Shown in pieces: positions 1-11,699 of a stretch of DNA of 64,000 nucleotides; position 1 is the first letter of the stretch, and each line of letters opens with the position of its first letter. The notes beneath the pieces were generated by a model, which did not search any database, was not told the origin of the DNA, and saw only the letters and a list, made by a program, of their open reading frames with translations. Position numbers and translations under genes: made by a program. This stretch comes from Cycas panzhihuaensis (taxonomy: Eukaryota > Cycadophyta): assembly GCA_023213395.1 (NCBI GenBank), contig CM041465.1, positions 112,847,741-112,911,740 on the forward strand, read 5' to 3'.

Positions 1-2100
1 ATAAACTATGGCACCAGAAGTTTACTTTATGCACAAATTAACCTTATTCTTCTTTCAAAGTTTGTTATTTTCATTTTATATTTAAGATTTCACCTAAAAT
101 TTTGTTATTTGGCATCTTTCTGGGCTCGTACTTAATGTATTTCACCTAATTTTGGGCTTATTTACTACTTGATGAAGTCATTTTCATGATTAAATCTTTA
201 TTAAATATCAATTTTTAACCAATATTTGACTCCACTATTATTATGTTCTTGGCACTACCAAAAATGTGACAGATCATGTTTTTAAAACAAAGTCACATTT
301 TTGGTTGGTGAAAAATGTGACTGATCATGTTTTTCATTATCATGCAATGAAAACTCAAGTAGTGCATTAAAATTTTATATGCTACCACCCATATTTAGTG
401 GGATTTGATTCTTTTGATGCTTAAAAGTGATTGAGAGTCTTTTGTTGATTATAAGGGAATAAGTTAGAGGGGATTTTGACCCAAGTTTTATGAGATTGTT
501 TGAAGTTTTTGGAGATTTCTTGAGAACTATTACTGTGAGGTTGAAAAACGTGATTTCTAGAAGACTGTTGGGTAAAATCTTAGAGAAGCTTTGTCCCTGC
601 TTTATTACTATTGAATTGTTAATGGTATAAGCTTCTATTTTCTTAAATCTTCATCAGGTTTTTGCTTCAAACTTATTTTGATTTGGTAAGATCTTTCCTA
701 TTGTATTCCTAACTTATTTCATGGTGCTTTAAAGGTGATTTTGGCTTAGAAACTTTTATTTTTATTAGTTGATTATTGTAGTATTCTTGTCTTGGTTTTG
801 GATACTAAAATACATAATAAAAGATCAACCCTTTATGGGATTTCTTAAGGGTAGATTTGGGGGGAGCATGGTCATCTCTCCACCATACATCTAGTTATTC
901 CTACCCACTGTCTTACAACAATTTATATTTCAGTTCATTTGCTGCTCTCTTTTGGAATTATTTAGCTCTAGTTTGACCTCTTTTAAGTGTTGTTCTTCAT
1001 TCTTTGATCTCGCTTTGAAGGAATGTTTATGGAAATGTTGGTCAATTGAAAAGAAAACTACCATTCCGAGGCATTCTTCATAATAGTAAAGAAATTCTTA
1101 TATGTCTATGTGATTTCATACACTTTTATTTTGAAGATTAGCTTCATTATCTTGAGAATCAAAAGTTGAGAATGTTGTTTAGTTAAAATACTTCTGATTT
1201 TCAGTTTTGCATAGTGTTCAAGGATATTTTTGTAGCTCTTACTACTGCAATTGTGATATAACCTATGGGGACTAGTCTTGTATGAATGATTATTGATCAA
1301 ATTTGTGATATACTTATCATTTCATAAGTCTAAAAATTATCAGAAAAATAGTAGTAGTTTCTTTTAATAATCTCTCTTTTTTGTGCATTATTTCATTACT
1401 TTTTAAAGAGAACTGGTTGCATGCATTAAGGTTGAAGCATATTGGCTAGGTTTGCATGTTGATTAATCTCTTTTAAAAGAATTTTACATAAAAATCATAT
1501 AGTGAATTTTAGATTTTGAGTAGCATCATCTCTTTTGAAGTGAAACATGCATATTGCATATAGGAAAGTTGTCTCATAATTGCATGTGCATCTTTCATTT
1601 TGAAAATATAAAGAAGAAAAAGAAAAAGACCTTGCATGCATTGTTTCTTATTTGTTTGGTTTTCATATTAAAAAAAAAAGAAAGGTTCATGTGAGTTTGA
1701 TCTTATAGTTTCTTTGGTTGTATTGTCTTGCTCTCTTAGATTTATATCTTTGCAATCATATAAAAAAAAAAAATCTATAAAGGAGAAAAGACAATAAAAG
1801 GAAAAATAAACAAAGTAAATACAAATGAAGGCAAGAAACCAAAATAAGATAAACTAGCTTTCCATTAGCTTACCCTCTCTCACATCTAAGTAAAACTCAA
1901 AAGGTTAAAAGAATTACATGAAAGGAATCCATGAGAAGGATATTAAGTATATTGTAAGTACAAATCCAAACTTAGAACTCCGTCATCAAGTCATATAGGT
2001 TAGTAGATTCTATCACCCCATTTTACATCCATACCTTTTGTCATATTCATTCACACTTAGGTAGATGACACTACTATGTAAAGACTCCTCCTTAGGAGTT
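1..2100. other. AT-rich intergenic DNA, no gene seen
   Basis: This stretch is AT-rich with short homopolymer runs and no long reading frame. The only short ORF (minus strand near 1106-1300) has no recognisable motif. It may hold the decayed 3' part of Copia element A, whose RT and RNase H should lie on this side, but I could not recognise RT motifs here. Confidence 0.6.
258..304. repeat. 13-bp perfect inverted repeat
   Basis: The arms CCAAAAATGTGAC (258-270) and GTCACATTTTTGG (292-304) are exact reverse complements separated by 21 bases. A third partial copy of the arm followed by similar spacer sequence lies at about 309-335. It could be the terminus of a small MITE or a chance hairpin; no flanking duplication was found. 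Confidence 0.5.
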
Positions 2101-2299
2101 GGGCAAAGATGGTATTTTAGGTCTTCTTGAGCTTTGTGTCTCCCAATTTTAATTGTGAAAAGGAATAAAGAGATATTAAGTTTAGATCCCCCCTAGGTAC
2201 ATAACCATCTTGGCGACTTTATTGGGGATGAAATCCTAGAAACCCCTAAACACCAACCACTAGTGTAACTCGCCTAAGGGCCTTAGTGGTATACCTATT

Positions 2300-2979
2300 C
2301 AATAGATAAATAATTATATCTATGGCTTCTACCTAAAACTTATGCCCATGTTGCTTATCCTTAAACATGTACCTTATCATCTTAATAATGGTCCTATTCT
2401 TTCTTTCTACTATTACATTCTGTTATGGAGTATAGGGATTGGTGTATTATTTCCTTAACCCATGATGGATATAAAATTCTTTAAATTTATTCAAGGTGAA
2501 TTCTCCCCCTTTATCTAATATAAAGAGAGGATCTTATGTCCACTTTATTTTTCCACAAAGGATTTTAGGTTAACAAAACATTGGTAGGCATGTGATTTAA
2601 ACTTTAGAAAATATACCTAGGTTTTTTGGGTAAAGTCATCAACAAATGTCATGAAATATTTAGCACCTCTAAGTAAAGGTACATCCATAGGACTACATAA
2701 ATATGTATAAATTAATTGAAGGGAACCTTGGGCTTTATAGTTATTATCTAGAATGATTTTTCTATGTTACTTTCCATGTAGCCACCCTTCATATATTCCT
2801 TTATTTATTTCAATGGTAGGTAAACCTTCAACTATTTCTATCCTCTTCATTAGGGTCAAGCTACTATAACTTATATGACCAAATTATTTATATCATATGT
2901 CACTTCCAAATTTAGTAGAGGCTTTCAGAGCATAGTTATCCACTGGAGGAATAACTAACTTAAATAGTCTGTTACTAGT
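2300..2979 (-). pseudogene. Element A: Copia integrase fragment
   Basis: On the minus strand this region reads as a decayed Ty1/Copia pre-integrase zinc region and integrase core. A GHISYSSL-like histidine segment is followed by a VDDFTQKT-like stretch, a KGGEFTLNKF-like stretch and an integrase-like TPQQNV segment near 2420. Several stop codons interrupt it. At 2979 it is cut by insertion of element B, and the matching upstream part (gag and protease) resumes at 38518 beyond B. Downstream RT and RNase H are not recognisable between 1 and 2300. The Copia assignment is firm; the lineage is not determined. Confidence 0.75.
2975..2979. repeat. Target-site duplication of element B, left copy
   Basis: The sequence CTAGT directly precedes the 5' LTR of element B. 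It is repeated exactly at 38513-38517 directly after the 3' LTR. This ties the two LTRs, 35 kb apart, to a single insertion event. Confidence 0.85.
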
Positions 2980-3365
2980 TATTAGGGTTAATATTCATTA
3001 CCCTACTCCCACCTTTCACACAGGAGTGCACACCCCACTTCCACCAATTTACACATGTGAGTTCTCACATGCGAAGGTAAGTATAAGGTAAGGTTAAATT
3101 TAAATTGAGTTAAGTTGATTTGAGTTAAGTTATGTAATATTTTATTATTGTTTGAATTCTAGAGGTTGAGGAGTTTCCCTCCTCTCCCAAATTATATATT
3201 TGGAGGGGTGTGCAACCCTGGTATCTTTAAACACCACCTATATTGGAAATTTGCTATGTACTCTCTTAAAATATGGATTGAATACAAAGGATTATGTGTT
3301 TATGCTATAATATTTTGACTATTTGATTATGCTCTGCCCAGTCTCCATCATTGTACAATCCTTCA
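2980..3365 (+). repeat. 5' LTR of element B
   Basis: This 386-bp LTR pairs with 38149-38512 over its whole length, with scattered substitutions and a short insertion around 3095-3125. It now starts TA rather than TG and ends in CA. The PBS begins two bases after its end. Confidence 0.85.
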
Positions 3366-3367
3366 TT

Positions 3368-3379
3368 TGGTATCAGAGC
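3368..3379 (+). other. Primer-binding site of element B
   Basis: TGGTATCAGAGC is complementary to the 3' end of plant initiator methionine tRNA, the usual primer of Copia elements. It lies two bases after the 5' LTR. Confidence 0.85.
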
Positions 3380-3572
3380 ATAGATCGATGGCATCTTCAA
3401 GATTTTTTTGAGAAGAAAGAAGATTTATCAGCATCTAAAGTAGATCTACTCACAACAAGGAAATATTGGTTGTATTTATCTTCTACAAAGTTTTTTATCA
3501 GTTTCTTGTATTATTTCTCATTAAAGATCTGACTATTCTTGATTTATACTTGTGAAATAATAAACATTTTTC

Positions 3573-3935
3573 TAGATTTATGCAGGAACATAGCTTCAAT
3601 CAGAAAATATTAAAGAGTTATCACTCTATGAAGTTCTTATTAACAAGTTTCACATATTTTTTATTAAATACTTAGCTATTTCTGGCGTATTTTATCTAAT
3701 TATTTAATATTTTTTTTAGATCTGTGCAGAAGCACAGCTATAATCAACAAGTATTCAAAGATTTCATCACTCTATGAAGTTTTATCAACAAGATCTTCAC
3801 TATTTGTTAAATATTTGACCATTTCTGGTGTATTTTATATATTTATTTAATATTTTTTCTAGATCTACATATTTTGTTAAATATTTGACCATTTTTTATA
3901 TTTTTGGTCTATTTATTCAATATTTTTTCTCAGAT
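3573..3935 (+). repeat. About 144-bp tandem repeat in the leader of element B
   Basis: Units begin near 3573, 3718 and 3861 with AGATTT or AGATCT. The first two share the phrases ATCACTCTATGAAGTT and ATTTCTGG and end in a T-rich run. The third unit is partial. The repeat lies a few hundred bases after the PBS. Confidence 0.65.
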
Positions 3936-5249
3936 CTATGTAATATTTGGTGTATATTTAGCCTAATAAGTTTCTTAGAGAAGTCTACAAGTTCTATTAT
4001 TTATTCATCATTTTTTAAGGTTTTGAAAGGTTTCCTAACTTCAACAAGCTAGTGTAATCTCCACACTACATGAAATTGTAACCAGTGACTACTCATTTCG
4101 ATTGTAGTTAAATTAACTATGCAACAAAGGAAATAATACCCCATTTCATCTACTCTAAGTAGAGATATTCTCCTTAGACTACCAAGTACTCTCACTGGAT
4201 ACTCAAATCCCACTACCTTCCTTATATTTGTTCTCTTTGAGTTATTTATCACTATTTTTAAATTTTTTTTAAAGATTCTTGGGTGCCCAGACCCTGCACC
4301 TATATTGGAATAGATTTAGCATTTATTTTGCCCTCTGTGAGGTTATATAACTTCACTTTTACTATTTATTTTTTTTTCATATTAAACCTACTTTCTTAAA
4401 GAGTTTTAGTTCTATTTCTTTCATATTTTTTAGATTTCTTGTTGTCTTTGATGACCTAGTATCAATTCTCTATTACCTATCATTCTATATGGGGTTCTGC
4501 CCCCTCTTGACTCTGCCCTACTCGTCATCTGAGTCTAGTTCTTTTAACCCTAGCCATCTCATATCTTTGAACCCCCACCTCCATCTCTAGGTGATATTCC
4601 CGTGCAAATCCATAACTTCACCAAAGTATTTGATCCATTTCTAGGGAGGTCGGGGCCACAAATCGTGCCCGCTCCCTACAACAAGAAGTTGATCAGTGCT
4701 AGAATTTTTTAAATAGGAAGAGATTTCATCATTTTTCATGCTATGCACAATAGTGAATACTTGTGCTTTTTGTGTTGGACACCATTCTTCTGTGATCTAT
4801 TTGGTATTATAAATATATATTCCTAGCTTTACTAGAGAAAGGATTAAGAGACCTATTCTAGTCTTGTGACTTTTGGTCCATTAGGAGAAATTTAATATAT
4901 AACAACATTAAAATAGGTTATAGAACTTGTATTACCATAATCAAAGCTTCTCTGCTATTGTTTATCTTCTTTGGGATCTCCCTATTTAGGGGCTATTCTT
5001 ATTCAGTAGTATGGTTCCCGCCTGAGGCTTAAAAGATCACAGCGCTTTTGTTGCTGCTTTGCGCAACCTGTATTTTCTGGCAATTCTTCTTTGTAGCTTG
5101 ATCTTTAAATATTGTTCATGGTAATTTTTCATTTAAAAAATTGCTTTAGGAAATTCTTCTTGGGTGGTTATATCTTGAGATATTATTTTGGGCAATTCTC
5201 CTTTGGCAGTTTCGTTTTGAAGCTTGGTTAGGAAAGTTACATTGTGAAA
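3936..5249 (+). other. Leader of element B, no gene recognised
   Basis: AT-rich sequence containing a relatively GC-rich island at about 4480-4680 without a recognisable product. Short ORFs here show no family motifs. It may contain further captured fragments that I cannot identify. Confidence 0.4.
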
Positions 5250-5259
5250 GATTGGTGGG

Positions 5260-5690
5260 GAATATTCTATTATGGCAGCTCACCCTCAAGGTCTAATATC
5301 TCTTTTGAAGTGCATGTAAAGGTAGAATAATCAATATAAACACTTTTACTCATTTCTTCAATTGAAGCCCTCTTGAGATCTAAAAGATGCGATCATAATT
5401 GTCTAATTTCCTTCTCATTCATAGACTGACATTTCATCTTAACATAATTGTCTGCATCGAAATATGTATGAGTGCGAGGCCCATCACCAAGTCTTTTGAG
5501 TGCTGATATTATTGCATGAAGTTTAGCCCCACAAGTGGATGGTTAGTGAGTAGCTTCAGTAAGCTGCTCAGCTAGCCAACCTCTACAATTAGAAATAACA
5601 TTTTCCAACAATAAAAGTGCAGTTGGATTCAAACTCCCTTTCCATTGTGCATCTATAAACTCCTTCAACCGCGGTGTTTTCACCTTCGTA
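5260..5690 (-). pseudogene. EXO84B-like: Captured EXO84B-like exocyst gene fragment, rearranged
   Basis: On the minus strand one frame reads continuously from about 5690 to 5270 with only two stop codons. It first matches the middle of plant EXO84B (segments SLNPTALLLLENVIS, WLAEQLTEAT, then PST and ISALKRLGDGPRTHT). It then switches directly at about 5465 to the EXO84B N-terminal region (FDADNYVKMKC, NEKEIRQL, HLLDLKRAS, TSKEILDLEGEL). EXO84 is a subunit of the exocyst, which tethers secretory vesicles to the plasma membrane. In the real protein the N-terminal region comes first, so the order here is inverted. No intron is seen inside the matched blocks. A pyrimidine-rich CCCTTAG lies just upstream on the minus strand near 5720, so a splice acceptor is possible. 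Homology is recalled from the family, not from a search. Confidence 0.75.
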
Positions 5691-5749
5691 TATGGGAGAA
5701 ATTAGCAATTGCGGCCCTAAGGGGAAGGAAGAAGAGGGCCATTTGAGGC

Positions 5750-8225
5750 ATTTTGATGCTTCTCCCATTTTTTTTTTCCAGCATCTTCTAATTTTTTTGG
5801 GTCATTCTATTGGATTTTCCTAGGAAAAAGCCTTCCCCCCATCCCGATTTGTGTAGTCTTTGGCAATAAAAATCCTTACCCTGATCAAAATTTTTAGAAT
5901 TCTATTTTTCCCAATGGGTGAAGGTAATTCCATATATGCATATTTTCAAGGAGGATTTTCTAGCAAATGCAAACACCAATTAAAATGGGATTTCAGATAG
6001 TCGTTATTCCATATTGCCGTAAGGTAATTTTCTCTGGAGGAAAGAAACAAGAAACAAGGCAGATTAGTCATTTATCTATATATTTTTTTCTAGCAGTTGG
6101 GCACTTTGATTACACTCGGCACTGGTTTTCCTTGGCAAGAGGTGTTCAGATTATCGACTTTGATCGACAGTTTTATTTCGATTCAAATACTTTTCTATTT
6201 TTTAAAAAAAGTTCTTTTTAAGAAAATTAAACTATATTGTATAAAATTTGAAATCTATTTTTTAAAAACTTAAGCCCCTTTAGACGTAACCCCCTAATCA
6301 TATTAAGCCCTCATGTGACCAACCACCAATAGAAAAAGAGGCCAATATAAACTTTATAATGTTTTCCTTTTTATTTATTTATTATTCTTTCATTAAAACT
6401 TAGGGTACCTGGCTAATTTTTGCCATATCTCTTGACTAGAGTATTAGTTTCTAAGGAAACCCATCCCGTTGAGTCTAAAATTTTCTAAGGTATAATTTTG
6501 ACTAGTTATTTTCCATATTTGGAGTTGATTTGACTTGATTTCAATCAGTTTAAAGTTAATCATTTATTTTTAAAGTTTTTTAAATTATTTTCATAAAATT
6601 CTTTTTTTATCAAGTTATATTTTATCACCGAAAGATTATTTTTTACCCAGATCTTCTCTGCAGTAATCTACTTTTAGCTATCTTCATTACCATTTACTCA
6701 TTTTACTTTTTAGCATTTGTTTTAATCATTATTTTAATTAGTGAAAGTGACACTTTAGTGTTTTTTACCATATTTACATAAAAAGTACTACTTACATTTT
6801 CAACTATATCTCCTCAACCAGAAATTAGATTCCCAAACCATTAGATTTGTTAGAATTCTAATTTAGAGAACTACTTCTTAAGGTGTTTTTTTACTTGATT
6901 TGACTCAATATCTTACAAGTTTGAGTAGGTCAAAGTTGACCTTATTTTGCTACCTATCTTATTAACCTTGGCAAGACACTATTTACAATTTCTTTAATAT
7001 CTTGAGCTTCATAACTCAAACTTGAGTACTGTCTAATTTTGGCAAAAGATTTTTTAGAGATCTATAATTTCAAGTTATTTTTATTGCATTTTGAGTCTAT
7101 TTTGAAGGTTTTCTAAGCTATCAAAGTTGAGGTATATAACAACTTCTAATTTATTATTATTACATATTTTTATATATTATTTCTCAAGTGTTTTTACTAA
7201 AAAATATATGAAGTAGCTCTCTAAACTATATTTGATCATTTTACATTGTTCTATAAGATTTTTACTAGAATTTTCATAATATTTTGAGCCCTAGGCTCTC
7301 GTTAAGCCTCAAAAGGAGGACTACATCTTTGGTATATTAAATCTTGACTTGATGAAACCCGTTTCTAAAATGGCCAATTTTGTTAAATAGATATTTCATT
7401 GATTTTAAAATTGGTATAATTTTACCTTATTTTGATATCGTATAGTACATCTTTGAAGTTTCTCAACTTGAGCATTCAAGATATCCCAACATGCTCATCT
7501 TCTAAACCTTTCTTAAGTAGTACTTTATTTCATTTCTTATTGATCACTTATAATATATGTTTAAGGCTTTCATTTGACTTTCATATAAATTCTTTTAAGT
7601 TGATTTATAGCAAAAATTACTCACATATATTTAAAGTAAGTAATAAGCCAAGTGGACATACAACTCAAAACAGGTACAATTCATTTTTTTAAAAGTTTCT
7701 TCTTCATATTCTTTATCTTTCAAAGTGAAAATATACTTATATATTTCATTTTTTCAGCATTATATATCTTTTTCAAGGTAAAAAGATTTCTTATATTGAA
7801 AAAGAAAATCATTTTCTTATTCAAAAGCTTAAGGATTCTTTATTTTTTATCATTAAAAGCCTTATTTTAGATTTGCATAGTTAAAAAGATCTTACTTACA
7901 TGCAAAATTTGCTCTTATATTTATTATATTTCAAAGTATATATGAAAGACATATTTCAGAGTTTATTCTAAAGGCATACACTTATTGAAATCATTTTTTC
8001 TATTCATCATTGTTGAAAAGTTCACTTACTACTTGCACTTATAAAAGTTGTATCTAGTTGTCTTATTTTCTAAAGACATCTTTCATTTTTTAAATGCATT
8101 GTGATTACTTGCACAGTTCTTTCAAAGAGTATATTTGAAATTATATAAGTTTATTGATTTATTGAGTTCTTTGACTTGGTAAAAGCATATTCCCTTTTTA
8201 CTATGTACTAAAGTTTTTAATACAA
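5750..8225 (+). other. AT-rich leader of element B, no gene recognised
   Basis: The sequence is dominated by A and T runs. A short plus-strand ORF at 5967-6221 and low-complexity Phe/Ile-rich ORFs at 7432-7870 show no family features. I see nothing functional here. Confidence 0.45.
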
Positions 8226-8458
8226 ATGGCAATCAATCTAAATAAGATACAATTCCCTATATTTAATGGCCATAATTTTTTACAATGGCATAAAACAATG
8301 CAAAATTATTTTATTACAAATAATCTTTGGAAATACTTACAAGATGAATATGATATTAATATTAAAAAAAACTTTAAAAAAGATAATGAATTATTAAGGA
8401 TATTACATTACACTATAGATGATAATGTGTTTTCTAAAGTTTGTAAAATGACAACCTC
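8226..8458 (+). pseudogene. Element B gag-like ORF, N-terminal part
   Basis: The ATG at 8226 opens a frame with the hallmarks of the N-terminus of a plant Copia gag (UBN2 family): FPIFNGHNFLQWHKTMQNYF, then LWKYLQDEYD, then a DDNVFSKV segment followed by MTTS. It stays open until element C interrupts it at 8459. The same frame resumes at 37660 with KIVADTL and continues to 37981 with a single stop, giving a small protein of roughly 184 codons without a CCHC zinc knuckle. Gag packages element RNA. The absence of pol suggests mobilisation in trans. Confidence 0.75.
8454..8458. repeat. Target-site duplication of element C, left copy
   Basis: ACCTC precedes element C and ATCTC follows it at 37655-37659, a 4 of 5 match differing by one transition. 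The gag frame of element B is continuous when one copy and element C are removed, which independently supports these limits. Confidence 0.75.
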
Positions 8459-11187
8459 TAGATGCATGTCTATGAGATAATCACTCTGCTCGATAGGAGT
8501 AGTGGTGGCCAATGATGGTATTGATAGTGTGGGCAAAATCCTAAAAACAAAGAAAGTACCACACAGGGCACCCTGTGCATCAGAGCGCAAGTTCAGAACC
8601 TGCGAATAGCACCCAACTACCTTAAAGTAGCCCTCAATCTAGAAGAGAGAGTGCATATAGAGGGGTAGCCCGGATAGACTTGAGAGGAAGGTCCTCCCCA
8701 CCCTTGGACGACTGGAAGAGAAAGAGAGGAATCCTCAAAGAGTTTCCCTATGACGAAGGGGAATGTATGTGGATAGGGTAGGTGAGAGCTTACAATGTAA
8801 GCAGGTCTCCCTTGGCTACTTGATCAAGGCAAATAGGACCAAAGGAGAGAGATAGACACTTGAACGAAGTTTCCCTTTAACAACTAGAGGCAAAAGAAGA
8901 AAGAGAACAAGTGGTGCGGTTGCAAATAAGTAATACCAAATGAAATATACTTAAAGGATATGCTTGGGTCAGTAGGAAGAAGAAGAAGAAAAGAAGATGA
9001 GGTTCCTTTTACATCCTTTTCTTATATGAATCAAGCATATAATGTATAAGTATAAGCAATCAATACTATTTATCCCTTTACTTTTATGTGGTCTAGTTAG
9101 CTAGAACATGGATCTTAATAAAAGTGAAAAGGGAAATAGGGGATAAAGGAATAGATGTGCGTACCTGAAAGATGTAGAAACTGATAAGAGACCTCACCCA
9201 CACGTGATGCACGTACTTACACCAACTGATGGATATGTGGCTAAGATGAACATGAAGGATGGGGGCTTCCTTATCTTCCCCTTGTGAAAAGAAAAGCAGA
9301 ACGAAAGGAAGTGAACGAAATGAAAGAAAGGAAAAGATGATGAGATATACCTAGGTTTGGAAGTCTTTTCCTTTCACATAAAATCGCTCCAACCTGAACA
9401 TATAAGAACTTATCCCTTCCAAGAAGGGGCTGTAAAGAGAGACACATATATATACGTAAGTGTATATGATTTATATATCAAATTGTTGTGTCAATATCAG
9501 GAAAATAATTGCTGCAAATAACTCCAAATCCTCTCTCAAGAAAACATATACATCAAGCAAGATGGAGTAAAGGAAAGCCTCAGGATGGCTAACCCTCTGC
9601 TAGGTTCTCTACACAACCTTCTAGCACAGTAAGATGGGGGTAACTTACAACTTATGACAACCAAAAATATGAGGATAAATGTAATAAAGTGTTGGAGAGA
9701 TGTCAAGGTACGGAGTTGCTATGAGCAGCAATCTAGTGTAAAAACCCTTACTAATGTTTTTAAGGGGTACCTAATAACATTAGGGACATGATGGCAGTCC
9801 AAATGGGAGGTGTGCAAGTCTAGAATCAATGCATCAAGGGGCTGCAAATGTTGATAATCCAGTGTAGACCTAAGGCTCACCTACTCCTAATTATCCCAAG
9901 AGAAGCATGGGAGCAAGAGAAGAAAGGTGAGAAGGGGATTGCCCTTAGAGAGTAGGACTAAGTGGGGGGATGCCCTTACCTTACTCTCTTTACCCAACCT
10001 TTGTGGATCTTCTCCTACTGGTTACTTAAGGAAAACTAGTGGAGGAAAGGTGAAAGCCTAGAAATAACAGGCCAAACTCAATGGAAACAGTGTTTGCTAT
10101 AGTCAAACAAGGAGAAAGCAAGCAAACAAACTAGGAAATGAGTCTAACATAGAGATAACATACCACAAATACTAAAAAAAGGTTCTAGAGGACCTATTGG
10201 GTTGAATATAGGGCAGGTCTTCGCCTACAACTAGTAGAGAGGAGGGTTTCTGCAAGGTTTTGTAGGAGATATCCCAAGAGGTAGCTAAAAGAGGCACTTA
10301 CTAGGGCGAGTTGGAGAAGAACCACGCCTAAACTTGCTTGAGAATGTCTGAAGAGAAGCTTTCCACCATGAGGAGGGCTAATGTAGGTAGATCCCAAGCT
10401 GGAGTTGCAGGAAACGCAAGCCTACAGATACACCTGTAGAGGGAAGAAAGAAGGAGCAAAAGTTGCAGTAGGAAATAGTTGTGTTGAAGAGCCAAAAATG
10501 ATCTAAGAGAGGTAAAATGATGAGGGTTTTAAGATTTATACCCATCCCATCCCTAAATAAGTGAATAGAGTGTGAATAGGGCTGAGCTGGATACTTGGAC
10601 ACATGGCAATTCCATGGGAAAAGTGAGAATTTCCACAGTAATTTTTTAAAAACAACTTACAACAGTCGCACTATGGTAAACTTAGGGGTACCGCAGTAAA
10701 CTTCGTGATACCGCTAAGTTTACAACAGTGTGGGGCTAGAAAGCCATAATAGAAATAATCTAGGTTCTAGGAGCCTTGGAAGGTGATGTGGTAGGCCCAG
10801 GAGGGGCTATCCCTCCTGTCTAGGTGGCTAGGACAGTCCAAAAGGCATATGGACAAGGCCAAGAGGAGCATCAATGGCTAAAGGTCCCAGAAACGAGGTG
10901 CTAGGATCTCAAAACCAAGGCATGAATGGGTCATACAAATCAAATGAAGCTTGAGGTGGTGTGGAGATAGCATGGAGGGTCATAAAGTGCCATGGGGATG
11001 CCTGCCTTGTAGAAAGGTAGGTCTCACTGGGTCGTCATAGGCTTACAATACCACAAGTAGCATGAACAGGCAACAAACGCAAAGTGATCATACAAATGAA
11101 GCAATCAGTCATGCAATGAGGCAATGCTTCCATCAACCTTTCCAACGAAATAGTAAAGGTAAAAAAGAAGAAGCATACCTTAGCTTA
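8459..11187 (-). repeat. 3' LTR of element C, first segment
   Basis: This segment aligns along its length with 34875-37610, including a shared ATAATCACTCT-containing start, the block near 8540-8700 and the CTCTGCTAGGTTCT block near 9600. It is broken at 11187 by element D and its last 44 bases are at 17586-17629. The two LTR copies differ by many substitutions and small indels, so the insertion is old. It contains a hairpin at 10675-10723. Confidence 0.85.
10675..10723. repeat. LTR hairpin containing GGTAC
   Basis: GGTAAACTTAGGGGTACC is followed after a short spacer by GATACCGCTAAGTTTAC, an imperfect inverted repeat. The same structure occurs at the equivalent place in both LTRs of element F (42771-42820 and 57417-57470). 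The other LTR of C at about 37120-37147 keeps a shortened form. Confidence 0.65.
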
Positions 11188-11652
11188 TGGACCATTCCTT
11201 CTCAAAAATCGGGGCTCATAGAAGTGATAATTAGCAGAAAATGAAGCCAAATAACACGAATGTGCAAGCAAATCACAGAAAATGAATCACCAAAATGAGT
11301 ATCGAAGTACTTTCTCCTTTCAAGATATCATACTCAATAACATTATGAGTAGTTTAACCCTTTAAATACACAAGTAAGGGTCTTCATCCTTAATGATTCT
11401 ATTGGTGGCCCTAGTGGCCTTACATCTTATTGGATGACTTAATGGTCCATACACATAACTCTATTGGTGGCCCTAGTGGCCTTACATCTTATTGGATGAC
11501 TTAATGGTCCATACACATAACTCTATCGGTGGCCCTAGTGGCCTTACATCTTATTAAACAACTTAGCAGTCCATACACATAACTTACTAAACCCCTTAAT
11601 CCTTACTTGCTAGTGGTTCCCTCTTGTTAAGGAAAGGTGAGGTTATGTTACA
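11188..11652 (-). repeat. 3' LTR of element D
   Basis: This 465-bp LTR starts TGGACCATTC and ends GGTTATGTTACA on the plus strand. It differs from the 403-bp partner at 17178-17580 mainly by one extra 62-bp tandem unit (three units here at 11401, 11463 and 11525; two there at 17391 and 17453). Confidence 0.9.
11401..11584. repeat. 62-bp tandem repeat, three units
   Basis: Units begin ATTGGTGGCCCTAGTGGCC at 11401 and 11463 and ATCGGTGGCC at 11525. The last unit has diverged. The equivalent part of the other LTR has two units, so a unit was gained or lost after insertion. Confidence 0.85.
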
Positions 11653-11671
11653 AGTCCCCCCCTCTGAGACG
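11653..11671 (-). other. Polypurine tract of element D
   Basis: On the minus strand CAGAGGGGGGGACT directly precedes the 3' LTR. This is the expected site for priming plus-strand DNA synthesis and confirms the orientation. Confidence 0.75.
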
Positions 11672-11699
11672 CTGAGTCCCCGCAGGATTGGAGATGAGG

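Noticed and set aside
4480-4690. GC-richer island in element B as a second captured gene
   Set aside because: No frame shows a family I can name, so a function would be guesswork.
8459-11187. Host gene models in the long LTR of C
   Set aside because: The short ORFs are not shared in frame with the other LTR copy and the whole region aligns to 34875-37654 as an LTR.
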